A DNA stretch of 64,000 nucleotides from Symsagittifera roscoffensis (taxonomy: Eukaryota; Xenacoelomorpha; Acoela; Convolutidae). The stretch spans positions 79,712,512 to 79,776,511 of the forward strand of contig NC_087064.1 in NCBI RefSeq assembly GCF_963678635.1. Direction: 5' to 3'. The position numbers and the translations under genes were made by a program. Positions 44,104 to 54,745 of this stretch are shown here, in pieces. How positions within the stretch are numbered: position 1 is the stretch's first letter; each line of letters begins with the position of its first letter. The notes beneath the pieces were generated by a model. The model did no database searches and was not told the origin of the DNA. It saw nothing but the letters and a program-made list of their open reading frames with translations.

Positions 44104-44938
44104 AAAAATCCCTCGGTTCTTCAACCCTCATCCTTGATATACATACCAGCCTCTGAGGGGGTAGCGCATGTCAAAAATGCATTTTTTGTTGGCTAAAACT
44201 ATTAAAAAACCCAAAGCAGCATTTTTGGCTCTTTTCAAAATCGCGCGTGGGGTGCAGAAAAAAGTTGCAGAAAAGGTTTTTATTTCATTTTTCGAAATCT
44301 CAGAAAATCAAATTGGTGAAAATCTATAAAATTCGTCAAAATTTTCAATTTTCCTATTGTCCTCCCCCGTCCCCAACCGATAAAATCCAATATGCGTACC
44401 TGCACACTCCAATTAAAACATTTTGAGGCTCTTTTCCAGTCCCCCTTCTCCTTTAAAACTCTTCTATATGAAAAAAAAAACTAAATGGGGGGCTCTTTTA
44501 TATGAAAAAAACCAAATCTTTCTTTTCGTTCGAAAACATTAGCTCATCAAGCTCTACCTGAACACTTAGAAGAATTATTTTGCAACATTTTCATCCCCTG
44601 GTAAAGGTACAACTTGATCACAATTTATTTCTTCAAAAAATGTTGATGGCAATTTGTTTGAAAGAATTGGTAAAAAAAGCATCATTTGTTCACGCGCTAT
44701 CACGTTTTTATGTGGTTAAGAAATGTCAGTAGACTTTTTAAAGAGGTTTCGTAAATTGAACTTTCCAGAGACGAACTTCTATGTCGAAAACTTCCCTTTA
44801 GTAAACTTAGCCTCCCAGAGATTCAGTTTGGTTCTTTTACACTTTCCCCCCACATTTCATTTTCTCCACTTTCTCTGTGATGTATTAGGTGCTATGACGG
44901 CTAAATGCATAATGTTGCGATGTTAGACAAGAAGAACC
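44104..44938. other. Region upstream of the NRF-6-like gene
   Basis: No gene seen. Promoter not identified. A MITE-type end (GGCTCTTTTCCAGTCCCCC) without a partner lies near 44,430. Confidence 0.4.
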
Positions 44939-45031
44939 GGCTCTCTTTCCTTTTCCCCCACCTGCAAATTTTTACATGTAAATTTGTTGACCACATTGTT
45001 CGATTGTTTTAAAAATTTACGTACAGACTAA

Positions 45032-45441
45032 TGGAACCTGATCTAAACTACATTTTATGATTGGATAAATTAGATATTTTACCACTGTAAAGTATTTAAT
45101 ATTAACCAATCATGATCCATCTAACTAACAACCCACTCATTTGTAAGTGCTGGAATTACTTGTAATTTCAGCACCAGAGAGATTTGAATTTAACTTAGAA
45201 ATTAGTTGTCTCTCCAAGAGAACTTCAGCAACCGCAATAAACCAGTATACCCTAGATCTATTGAGCCTAGCAGAGACTAGTTAAACAACCTGAGACTAGA
45301 TAGTATAATAGTAAGATTAGGATCGGTATTAGACTAAGAAGTTGCACGAATCTATCCGGCCGAAAATAAGATAGCGTGACGAGCAGACGGTGTACCCTAT
45401 CCGAAATTACTCTATGAGTTAACCACTTCGGTCCTAACTCA
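45032..45441 (+). repeat. 5' LTR of element 2
   Basis: 410 bp, TGGAACCTGATC...CCTAACTCA. AATAAA at 45,236-45,241 is a plausible polyadenylation signal. Matches 61,548-61,957 except at six positions. Confidence 0.95.
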
Positions 45442-45443
45442 TC

Positions 45444-45466
45444 TGGTGCGACCATAAGTCTCGAAC
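45444..45466 (+). promoter_or_regulatory. Primer-binding site of element 2
   Basis: Two bases after the LTR, TGGTGCGACC begins a stretch complementary to a tRNA 3' end with CCA. It continues into TCTCGAAC, which matches the complement of a tRNA T-loop. I cannot name the tRNA. Confidence 0.7.
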
Positions 45467-46688
45467 AAGACCTTAATAGCTTAGAATTAACCAAAAATAG
45501 ATTAGAATTTAGACAAAACATTTTTAAAATGTTATACGACGATAATTTAATCGAAATGTCTCTACGACTCAATAGATCAGAGCCAATATTCCGAACGATA
45601 ACAGAACTACCCGGAATTGCAAGAAGACCTCGAACCAGAGACGACATACGACAAAGTAGAAACTTACCAAATAGTTATATGATAGTACGGCAAAAGCCAA
45701 CACAGACTTTTATATTTAGAATTTTATTAGCAATGAATTTAGAATTTCATTCGCAAACATAAAATCTTGAAGTCAATCTTCATAATCATTGCAGGCGCTA
45801 AACAAAACTATTAATATACAATAACGATTGATAAAAAGATCTCAGATCGTTTTCCTAAAATTCTGCAGTATTCTATAAAACATGTTTGGAAAATATTTAT
45901 TGAAAATCAAAATAAAAATTAGTAAGATGACAATAAACTGTTAGTAATCATAAAATCATCAATTGTCCCAGCTTCATCACCTAAAACATAACAGCAATCA
46001 TAAGCTCACTAATATCATTAAAACACTAAATCTTTTCTTAAATAAATTTAAACCATTTTAAACTTAAATTCACTTAATTTTAAAATCAGATCATCAAGGC
46101 TTATCCTTGGATCTTAATTCATTTTCTATTTAATTAAATTTAAACGTGATCATCAAGGCCTATCCTTGGATCAAAAAGAACAATTTTGTTCTTCCCCACC
46201 CACTTAGCTAGTGTCTAACGACCTCAAACGTCGATTCACTATCCAACCCTTTCAAAAAACCCAAGACTAATAGAAACTTTTGAACAACACTAATCATTCA
46301 AATTAGGATAAACAGTGAAGAACTTCGGATATTCATCCTTCACTTGAACCCTCCTCTTACCAGACCCAGGATAAATCGTAGACTTAGTAAGTTTAAAATA
46401 GTATCTAACGAACTACTCGCGTTCTAATTATACCTGAACCTTGTGGATCGATTTACTATTCTCCAACCCTTGAACACAATCATTACCCCTAAGTAAGATT
46501 AAGTAAGTTAACACCTTAGCTTATACTAGCCACGAGAAAGTAAAAAATCATTCTTCGGAATCGATATACTTTTCTCTCCAACCCTGAACAATAGACCCAG
46601 GTTAAGCTAACCAAAAAATCGTAAGGACTAACAATTTAAGAAAATAGAAATCATCTAACAACTTTTTGCATCCGTCATCCTAAACCTT
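45467..46688 (+). other. 5' leader of element 2
   Basis: 1.2 kb without a long plus-strand ORF. Has a twice-repeated self-complementary segment (ATCAAGGCYTATCCTTGGAT near 46,094 and 46,152) and several copies of a CGATTYACT...TCCAACCCT module (46,200-46,610). GTAAG-type candidate splice donors lie at 46,387, 46,493 and 46,503. These could serve packaging or env splicing; that is inference. Confidence 0.6.
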
Positions 46689-47135
46689 ATGTCATTTAAA
46701 AATCTAGGAAACAAACAAACAATCGTTTTACACAACTGTGAAATAGATAACAAAAAATACGACCTTGTAATCACACCACACACACAAACAGTTGGATATA
46801 TCAGAACAAAACGACAAACACTAAAAAGGAAAATAATAACTAAACAAAGACAAATAACACGAAAAAGGTTTTCCAAAAATAGAAACGCATTTTCAGAATC
46901 AGAAGCCAGCAATTTAGACGAACTTTATAAATTAAAAGAATCTATAGATAAAAATTGCCCCATTCACGATCAATTATATTTTTCCGACTCAGAAACAACT
47001 TCAAATTCATCAAAAAGAGGAAAAAGACGAATAAAAAAGCAATATAAACACAAACCAGTACACTTATATAACTGGAATCAACCAATTAGACACATCGATA
47101 TTTACCTATTAACAGTCATTAAACAAAAAAAATGA
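46689..47135 (+). CDS. Element 2 first ORF, 148 codons, unknown
   Basis: Real ATG start. A small basic protein: KRQTLKRKIITKQRQITRKR and SSKRGKRRIKKQYKHK are strongly basic and could bind nucleic acid or act as nuclear-localisation signals. A short acidic Ser-rich piece (DSETTSNSS) lies between. No signal peptide or membrane span. Its TGA overlaps the ATG of the next ORF as ATGA, allowing coupled re-initiation. Not a recognised family. It lies where standard Ty3/gypsy elements have only leader. Confidence 0.6.
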   Translation: MSFKNLGNKQTIVLHNCEIDNKKYDLVITPHTQTVGYIRTKRQTLKRKIITKQRQITRKRFSKNRNAFSESEASNLDELYKLKESIDKNCPIHDQLYFSDSETTSNSSKRGKRRIKKQYKHKPVHLYNWNQPIRHIDIYLLTVIKQKK

Positions 47136-48412
47136 GCCAAACACACACTCCAAGTGAAGATAGTCCAGATGATGACGATATCTTCCCCTTCCTCGTAGAT
47201 GCACCCAATGATAGAGGACAGCATATACTTTGCAAGAATTTACTACTAAATTTATTTGAACCCGGAATTAGCCCATGTAAAACAGAGTTCCCAGATGTAA
47301 AAATAAAAAGACAAATTTTTGATCACTATCTGAAAGACATATGTAATTTGACACAACAATACGGAATCTACACCATAGAATTCAGCTCACCAAACCCGAA
47401 TCACCACAAATATGTAATTCAAACAGACGACCTTGATTTAGAATTTTCAAAAGTATTCTCAGAATACATAAAAAGCATTCAATATCATAATTCACAAAGA
47501 GCAAACTCCATATTCACTAATGAAGTTTTTGCCATAATATATAGTTACATCTCAATATTAGAAAACGAAATCCCAATCCCAAGTGTCTCACCGACAGAGA
47601 CATCTAAACATATAAGGGTACGACATGAAATCACACTATTTTCAACTTTTCTACATATAATTAAAGAAAATTTCACTAAAGATGATGTTTCACAACATAC
47701 AAAACATGACTTACAAAAAATTTTGGCATGGTTTATAATAGATTATTTCACACATAATATAGATTTAATTTCACAAGCAAGAAAAAATTTCAGACCTCAA
47801 AATTCAAACGATGATACCGCCATCACAGAACAGTCAGACTACGTTTGGGACCCCGAATGGTCACATTATGCATTTATAAATATCCCACAATCAATTGCAA
47901 GTCAAGCAATAAATACAATATCTTATACAAGAGATTATGTAAGAGTAATACCATTATCCATTGATGCAACACCATTAAACTACAATAAATTTCTACCGGA
48001 TACGCGAAATAACAGCTTAAACTCGACCGTCATACACAATGAAAACCTTAATGGAACTAGGAATCTCACTCAGCAAGATATTCCGACACCATCACACTTC
48101 ATAAATGAAGAAATTGTACAAACAACAACAACTACACAACAAAGTATTTCACCGATACGTCCAAATTTAACAACACCAAGAAATACAAACACTTCACTAG
48201 CACAGGTAACCTTAGAGTCAACCGTTAAACCTTCGGTTGCTCCAAAATATTCACAAATGGATTATCAAACATATAGACCCATGACAATACCGTCAAAAAC
48301 ACGCAGAACGTTCACAAGAAACAATTTTGCGGAACACAATTATAATTACACACATTCATCAAAAACAAATTATCCCCCCCCCCCCCCCGAAAAAATAATA
48401 ATAATCAGATAA
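47132..48412 (+). CDS. Element 2 second ORF, 426 codons, probable Gag N-terminal region
   Basis: Starts at the ATG of the ATGA overlap. Acidic N-terminus (SEDSPDDDDIFPF), then a predicted mostly helical region at ~60-240, then a Thr/Ser/Pro/Asn-rich tail from ~280. It ends just after a run of 15 C (48,374-48,388) encoding five prolines. The reading frame of gag is open from that C-run right through to the gag ATG at 48,436, so one more C (or two fewer) would join the two. I therefore suspect this is the N-terminal (matrix-like) part of Gag, split by a length change in the C-run or joined by slippage. No family is recognised directly. Confidence 0.6.
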   Translation: MSQTHTPSEDSPDDDDIFPFLVDAPNDRGQHILCKNLLLNLFEPGISPCKTEFPDVKIKRQIFDHYLKDICNLTQQYGIYTIEFSSPNPNHHKYVIQTDDLDLEFSKVFSEYIKSIQYHNSQRANSIFTNEVFAIIYSYISILENEIPIPSVSPTETSKHIRVRHEITLFSTFLHIIKENFTKDDVSQHTKHDLQKILAWFIIDYFTHNIDLISQARKNFRPQNSNDDTAITEQSDYVWDPEWSHYAFINIPQSIASQAINTISYTRDYVRVIPLSIDATPLNYNKFLPDTRNNSLNSTVIHNENLNGTRNLTQQDIPTPSHFINEEIVQTTTTTQQSISPIRPNLTTPRNTNTSLAQVTLESTVKPSVAPKYSQMDYQTYRPMTIPSKTRRTFTRNNFAEHNYNYTHSSKTNYPPPPPEKIIIIR

Positions 48413-48435
48413 GATCTCGATATTGGGATAACCCA

Positions 48436-49671
48436 ATGGCAACAACCAATTCAGTAAATTTTCAAACTAATTCACATCCTCCACAGGATCGTAGTGAAAA
48501 TTACCCATTCTTTCAACAGAATAAAAATAAAAAGCAAGCATCTCATCAAACGGATAATTTATCCTCTGATGATGATTATTTACAACCAGATATATTTGCA
48601 CCATACACTCAAGAATATCGTGGACAAGGAGTGCAAAAACCGTATACATATCATAGAATTTTTTCTCCACACCCAACAGATACACAAAATCAACAACCAA
48701 TGCAAATGCAAAAGCCAATTAATACACAATCTTTTCAACCAATTCAGCCACAAAACCCAATGATTACACACTCTTATCAACCAACACAAATGCAAAATGA
48801 AATACCACTTCCATATTACCTTCAACAACACGAAATAACAAAAAATCAACTTTCAAATTTTTCACAAATGCCAAATACAGCAGAATCATTACAAATGACA
48901 ATGAATCCATACCTTATGGGTGGATCATCAATAACATCAAACAAACCATTAATGGTATTCACAGGAACAGACCCTGAATATCCTGTAGAAGATTATTTAA
49001 ATGCAGTAACAGCAAATTTAATTTTAAATATAGGACCTGAACCAATTAATACGCCACTACATCAAAACTGGATACATCGACGCACAGCGTTGATACAGAT
49101 AACCTTAGACGGCGCAGCCCAAAAATGGTTTTCAGTATTGCCTATAGAAATAATATCAAACTGGAAAAGATTTACACAAGAATTTTCAAAAAAGTTTGAC
49201 TCCGAGAGAAACAAACAACAACAAAGAGTTTTATGTAATGAAATTCGCAGATTACCAAATGAAACCATCAAACAATTAGCAGTACCTATCGAAACACTAG
49301 TTCGAAAAGCATATTCATTAAATACACACGACTATAAAAACACAAAAATGACAGAAATCTTAATGATGACCTTAACACCTCAATTAAGGAAAATAGCAAT
49401 AAAAAAGAGAGCATCCCATCCCTCCTCAATTCGAGAGCCCGATTTAGATTTTCGAAAACTAGTAGACAAACTAGAGCAAGCGGAAATCACAATGAAACTT
49501 GAAGAAACAGAAAATCTGAAATTACAATATGTTAACCGAATTGAAACAAATACCACAAATATCAATAATATACAGGAATCAGATACAGACCTCGTTGAAA
49601 AAATCACTGAAATACTCAATATTTACGAAAAGCACCCAAACTTTAAAGGCAAACCATCTTTCAAAAAATAA
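48436..49671 (+). CDS. Element 2 Gag capsid region
   Basis: 411 codons. Residues ~1-155 are Gln/Asn/Pro-rich low complexity. Residues ~165-400 form a Ty3-type capsid (retrotransposon Gag): FTGTDPEYPVEDYLNAV, then ALIQITLDGAAQKWFSVLP, then FTQEFSKKFDSER. It ends at TAA 49,669-49,671. The same frame stays open after the stop and encodes the zinc knuckle straight away, so this stop separates capsid from nucleocapsid. Confidence 0.85.
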   Translation: MATTNSVNFQTNSHPPQDRSENYPFFQQNKNKKQASHQTDNLSSDDDYLQPDIFAPYTQEYRGQGVQKPYTYHRIFSPHPTDTQNQQPMQMQKPINTQSFQPIQPQNPMITHSYQPTQMQNEIPLPYYLQQHEITKNQLSNFSQMPNTAESLQMTMNPYLMGGSSITSNKPLMVFTGTDPEYPVEDYLNAVTANLILNIGPEPINTPLHQNWIHRRTALIQITLDGAAQKWFSVLPIEIISNWKRFTQEFSKKFDSERNKQQQRVLCNEIRRLPNETIKQLAVPIETLVRKAYSLNTHDYKNTKMTEILMMTLTPQLRKIAIKKRASHPSSIREPDLDFRKLVDKLEQAEITMKLEETENLKLQYVNRIETNTTNINNIQESDTDLVEKITEILNIYEKHPNFKGKPSFKK

Positions 49672-51120
49672 TGTAATTATTGCCGACAATACGGACATAG
49701 TATTTCTGAATGTAGACAAAAACAACAGGACAATCAAAACAAACCTCAAAAATATAAAGAACCAAATAAATCATTCTATCAGTACATGAAAAAAGATCAA
49801 AATCTACCGAACAAAAATGTATACAGCAACAACAGTTCAGGAAAACCACTTCCAAACAATACCAATTACACGAGAACTCAATCACCATATAACTCAAGTT
49901 ATAGAGGAAGATCACCAGAACGAAGAAATACACAAAATTCGTCACAAAATCATTATAATAGACCAAATAGTCGAAATAACTACTCCAGATCAAATTCGAA
50001 TACAACACAATTTGTTTCTAGATCTAATTCCCAATCAAGGAATAATTACTATCCAAACAATCAATCACGAAACTCATCATACAATAGAAATAGAAACTAC
50101 TCCAATAATCGAAATAGAAGTTATTCAAACAACCGAAACCAGAATTACCCGAACAATCGATCAAGGAATAACTCATATAATAGATCAAACTATAACAGAC
50201 CAAGCAATAATTATCAAAACAGATCACGAAATAATTCACAAAATCGACATTCAAGTTATAATAACCGTTATAGAAATTATTCCCAATCACCACACAGGAA
50301 TAATAACCATTATAATAATTCTAACAATCGCCACACAAGTAGTACACCTAAACATCAAAGACATATTAATCAAGTACAATCAAATCCAGAAACAACATCA
50401 GACCCCCCAGGTATTGATGACACAGGAAATAACGAACTAAAACTAAATCAAATAAACTGTGAATCATCAGATTCAGAAAGTGATACAGAAAACACTATCT
50501 CCATAAATATGATAGCAGTCGAAAATGACTACGAACCTATTATATATGAACAACCTTTTTCATCACATATATATGAAAATCAATTAGAACTCCTTCACAA
50601 TTATTATATTGAACCCATCCATTCTACACAAACGGCACAAGAAACTAACGAAATCAACACTACAAATCAATCCAATGAAAATAATAAAACAAAATGCTTG
50701 AGTACAAATCACATCTATCAAAATATACAAAAAGAACAACCCAAAGAAAAAATTTGGACAAAACCATTTCTTTTAGAAAAACCAAGAAACAAAGAATTTC
50801 AACCACCAGATCTTGAAATTGATTTCTTAATTGATTCAGGAGCAGAATCAAACATAATAAACATTCCCACATGGAATGAGATAAAAACATTACACCCAAA
50901 ACTAACGCCTCTTGAAACCTCCAGTAAACTAGCAACAGCACAAGGATCAACATTGGTAAACTATGAAAAAATCCAATTATTTCTTCTCCCCACAAGAACA
51001 ATAGAGCAAAATAAAATTTTAAATAAATCATTTAAACAAATATTTCATATCACTGATATTAAACACAATATTATTGGAAACCATTTATCTCTAAATATAT
51101 ACCAACAATCAACATTTTGA
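49672..51120 (+). CDS. Element 2 nucleocapsid and aspartic protease
   Basis: Same frame as capsid, beyond the TAA. A CCHC knuckle lies at 49,672-49,713 (CNYCRQYGHSISEC). A long Asn/Arg/Ser/Tyr-rich stretch of about 150 residues follows (NRNRNYSNNRNR-type repeats), with an RGG-like RNA-binding look. A linker leads to a retropepsin at about 50,815-51,115 with DSGAESN as active site and HNIIGNHLSLN as the second strand. It ends at TGA 51,118-51,120, with the pol frame overlapping, which would fit a frameshift to pol. Confidence 0.82.
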   Translation, partial: CNYCRQYGHSISECRQKQQDNQNKPQKYKEPNKSFYQYMKKDQNLPNKNVYSNNSSGKPLPNNTNYTRTQSPYNSSYRGRSPERRNTQNSSQNHYNRPNSRNNYSRSNSNTTQFVSRSNSQSRNNYYPNNQSRNSSYNRNRNYSNNRNRSYSNNRNQNYPNNRSRNNSYNRSNYNRPSNNYQNRSRNNSQNRHSSYNNRYRNYSQSPHRNNNHYNNSNNRHTSSTPKHQRHINQVQSNPETTSDPPGIDDTGNNELKLNQINCESSDSESDTENTISINMIAVENDYEPIIYEQPFSSHIYENQLELLHNYYIEPIHSTQTAQETNEINTTNQSNENNKTKCLSTNHIYQNIQKEQPKEKIWTKPFLLEKPRNKEFQPPDLEIDFLIDSGAESNIINIPTWNEIKTLHPKLTPLETSSKLATAQGSTLVNYEKIQLFLLPTRTIEQNKILNKSFKQIFHITDIKHNIIGNHLSLNIYQQSTF

Positions 51121-51593
51121 ATAGTAAAATACTAATCAAAGATAAATACACAAAAACAAAAGACACATCCCTAACATTTTTTCAAAGATTGAACAAACAA
51201 CCACCATTCTTTTCAATATTTTATCCAATATATAACCAACAAAGAAAACACCTGAAACCACTACCAGGAAACATATATAATTTTTCAATAAAACAAGTTC
51301 ACCAATATGATAAGAAACAAAATAAACAACAACTCTATATGTCAGATTTTGAATTCAAACCTATCCATAAGTTTTTCAAAATCACAATCTCATCCATAAA
51401 ATATTTGAAAAACTCGAATTCAGATATTATTTCTCTACATGTATACAACAATACACCCTATCAAGTAACATTACCTTTAGTACTTTTAGGATATTGCGAA
51501 ACCAACGCTACGATATCACCAGTACACGAAAAAGCACATTGCGTAAAAAAATATACTCCAGTTATTAGATATTTGTCAATCCACAATTCTTAA
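51117..51593 (+). pseudogene. Element 2 Pol, segment before RT
   Basis: 158 codons, no true start codon; presumably entered by frameshift from the protease frame. It contains a LPLVLLGYCETNATISPV segment, and a related stretch is common between protease and RT in Ty3/gypsy Pol. It runs into stops at 51,591, while the RT frame (+1) is open across the same place, indicating an indel near 51.55-51.59 kb. Confidence 0.65.
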
Positions 51594-52746
51594 TGAAGAA
51601 TTGTCCATAAATAATATAATAAGTAATGAAAAAAGAAATACAGATTATTTCACAAAAACCCCATATTTCAAACCTACATTCAACATAAATAACTATACAG
51701 AGAATCAACAGAAATTTTTAACAATGTTTAACTTCCAACATTCACAAATAACACAAGACGAATTTGATAATTTAGCCAAACAGCTAATAGAATATTCATC
51801 AGTCTATGCAACATCCAAATTTGATGTTGGCAAAATCAGCTCATCACTACATCTCCCATTAAAACCTGACGCAGTTTTCAAAAAACAAAGAGCAAGTAAA
51901 GTACCAATTCACTTACATGATAAAGTAAACAGATTACTCGATATTTTAGAACAATACAATATTATCTCACCGGTAAACAAAGAAGAACAACCAAAAGGTA
52001 ACACATTTATCAACCCTGTTATCATCCTAGCAAAAGGAGAATCATTAAAAATAGTTCTAGACGGTAGATACCTTAATTCACTAATAGACGAATCAAAATG
52101 CAATTGGCCTATTGAACCAATACAAGTTATTTTAACAAAAATAAACGGAAAATACTTTAAAACCGCAGATATGAATAGTGCATATAATCAAATGCGACTA
52201 GATGAACAATCGCGACGCTTAACACAATTTGTTATTGGAAATCAACAATAAGAATTCAACCGCCTATTCTATGGAATATCCATAGGACCAGCAGCATTTT
52301 CAGCTTTTATGAGCAAAGTTTTTAGACCACTAATACTCAAGAAAAACGCAATCACCCATTTAGACGATGTTTTTATGCAATCACAGACAAAAGAAGAAAT
52401 GTTCAATGTTTTAGAACACTATCACAAAATACTTCAGAACGAAAATCTGAAGGCCGCCCCCGATAAATCACACTTCTTTTTAACACGAGTTAAAATCTTA
52501 GGACACAATATAGAAAGAAAAACAATCACTCCATTAAAATCACGCATTGATGCTATTCAAAAGCTCCAACCACCAGCAAACAAAAAGAAAATCCAAGAAT
52601 TCCTTGGAATGTTAAATTTTTTAAGAAAATATGTCTATAAAATGCAATTATACCTAAAACCATTCTATAATATACTTAGACAACAAAATAATTTTGAATG
52701 GAACACAGAACATCAAACACGATTTGAAGAAATTAAAAACTCTTAA
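51568..52746 (+). pseudogene. Element 2 reverse transcriptase
   Basis: One frame broken by a single TAA at 52,249-52,251. Before it: a YNIISPVNKEEQ finger segment, KIVLDGRYLNSLI, and FKTADMNSAYNQM with the first catalytic Asp. After it: FYGISIGPAAFSAFM, and the active-site box as HLDDVFMQ, with His where RTs almost always have Tyr or Phe. Then ILGHNI and FLGMLNFLRKYV. The motif order is Ty3/gypsy. The nonsense codon and the altered box make this RT inactive by prediction. Confidence 0.88.
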
Positions 52747-53255
52747 CTGAACAAATTTTGAATACAATTCCAGATCCAAATCAACCATTCTATGCAATGT
52801 GCGATGCTTCAAATTTTGGCATCGGCGCAGCATTATTACAATCACACAATGGTACAAACAAAATGAACCTTATATCAGCAAAATCTCGACTATTCACTCA
52901 AGCAGAGCTACGACTCTCAACTCTAATGAGAGAATGTACAGCCATAATCTATACACTTACAGAATATGAATTTCTGATACTTGGATCAAAACATCCAACA
53001 GTGCTATTCACAGATCATAAACCAATCATTTTTCTATTTACACAAAAATCCAACCCAAATCACCGAGTTTACAGATTTCAATTAATTTTAATGAAATTCC
53101 CAAACTTACATATAGTTTGGACAGCAGGAAAGAATCTTGCATTACCAGACACTTTAAGTCGAAATACACCACCTGAATTACTTACACGAAACACTACAGT
53201 AGAAATACCCAAAAATATAAAATTCTACCTTGCAGAAAACGAAACATCACCCTGA
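52740..53255 (+). pseudogene. Element 2 RNase H
   Basis: Open in a third frame relative to RT (frame break near 52.74 kb). MCDASNFGIGAALL carries the first catalytic Asp, ECTAIIYTL the Glu helix, LFTDHKPIIFL the second Asp, and WTAGKNLALPDTLSR the last acidic residue. Ends at TGA 53,253-53,255, after which the same frame continues. Confidence 0.86.
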
Positions 53256-54500
53256 CTAGAATGCAAATATGCAGTAAAAACTGACGTTGAACAATCACAG
53301 ATAAACAATCTACAACACTTCCCACTTTTTTTAGATTGCCAAAATAACCACTATGAAGTTGATCTACTTGGAACATCAACTTTCAAACCAATTCCATATT
53401 CACAATGGATAAAAAATAACACCCAACAAAAAAGAGTAAAACAACACCCGCATAAAAAAGACCTTTTTCCATTAATTGAAAAAGAAAATCTAACTTATAA
53501 AATAAATCGAAGTATGAACCGTTCACTACAAGAATATCTTAGATGTATCATCAATGGAAATGATACAAGATACACCGAATGGTCAGCAGATGTAAAACTA
53601 TTTCCCTTAGCATATAATTCACAAATCACGACAACTCTAGGAATGTCACCATATGAAATGGTTTTTAATCAAAAGCCACGCAAACCAATTATGTTTACAG
53701 CAAACTTTCATAAAAATGCACAAAGTTATTGTCAACCGAATAAAGACTCAATTTGTTATAACTTACCTTTACACACACACGATGAAGATCATTTTCATCA
53801 CCCACAAATTCTTAAATTAGCCTCCGGTACACACACCGAATGGATTTTAACCAGAGATAAAAAACACAATGAAATTTACCAAAAAGTAACAAAAAATTTG
53901 TTACAAAGACAAAACATTAATGAACAAATAAATTCACGCTTTACACCAGCCTCCGATTTAAAAATTGGAACATTTGTTTTAATACCCAATTTTAATACTC
54001 AAAAAGGAATCTCTAAAAAATTACAACCCCTTCGTAAAGGACCATACCAAATAATTGCCAAACCCACTGATGTCACATATAAAGTTACCGACTCAGACAA
54101 AAAAGAAATTGTTCAACACCGAAACAACCTATTACCTTATTACCCAAAAGAATACGCACTACGCGAACTAACTCAATTATATTCGTTCACAGGTTTAAAA
54201 GTTATTCAAAATAACCCACATACGGAGAATAAAACAAAGGAACAACATGACATTCATCTCGAAAACCAAAATAAAAAATCAACTATAACGAAAAACAATA
54301 CAAAAAAGCTAGATCAAAATATACCTCAAAAAGAAAGAAAAAATAGAAAATTGACAGAAAAAATAATACCCCAAGAACAAATCGACAAATCAGAACATAG
54401 AGAGTCATCACGACTTAGAAATCAACCACAAAAAAACTATAAAACATTCATTCCACAATCTAAAATATTAAAGAAAGTCGAATTTCAAAAACAGCTTTAA
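53256..54500 (+). pseudogene. Element 2 integrase remnant lacking the catalytic core
   Basis: Same frame as RNase H. About 85 residues of pre-integrase linker lead into LTYKINRS. The sequence then jumps to MNRSLQEYLRC, which normally comes just after the catalytic Glu. The HHCC finger and the D,D,E core are absent; the join lies at about 53,505-53,520. The rest is the normal C-terminal part: SPYEMVFNQKPRKP, RKGPYQIIAKP (GPY/F module), then a Lys/Glu-rich tail. Integration function is lost in this copy, so its insertion predates the deletion or was helped in trans. Confidence 0.8.
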
Positions 54501-54745
54501 TTTTATATTTAACAATTTTTGCACCTCTGAAATATTTTGAACTTTCATTTTTCAAAAAAACATGCTGACAAACAAGCAACGATTCTAGTTCAAAATTAGC
54601 CAATAGGATTCATCCAATCCGTCACCTTCTCTAACTCTAACACAAACCAACTAGACGAACGATATTAAACTCCAAGCATATCTATAATTATAACTTTGCG
54701 ACCTCCAGGTCAAAAATAAGCAAACCACTCCAACTTGACAACTAA
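54501..54745 (+). other. Short non-coding gap between pol and the next ORF
   Basis: All frames have stops. Nothing else seen. Confidence 0.5.

Noticed and set aside
45267-45647. 126-codon minus-strand frame in the 5' LTR and leader of element 2
   Set aside because: The LTR and leader explain the sequence; the frame has no domain and runs opposite to all element genes.
49817-50440. 207-codon Ile/Thr-rich frame overlapping the nucleocapsid region
   Set aside because: Frame-shifted reading of the Asn/Arg/Ser-rich repeat stretch; no start context or motif.
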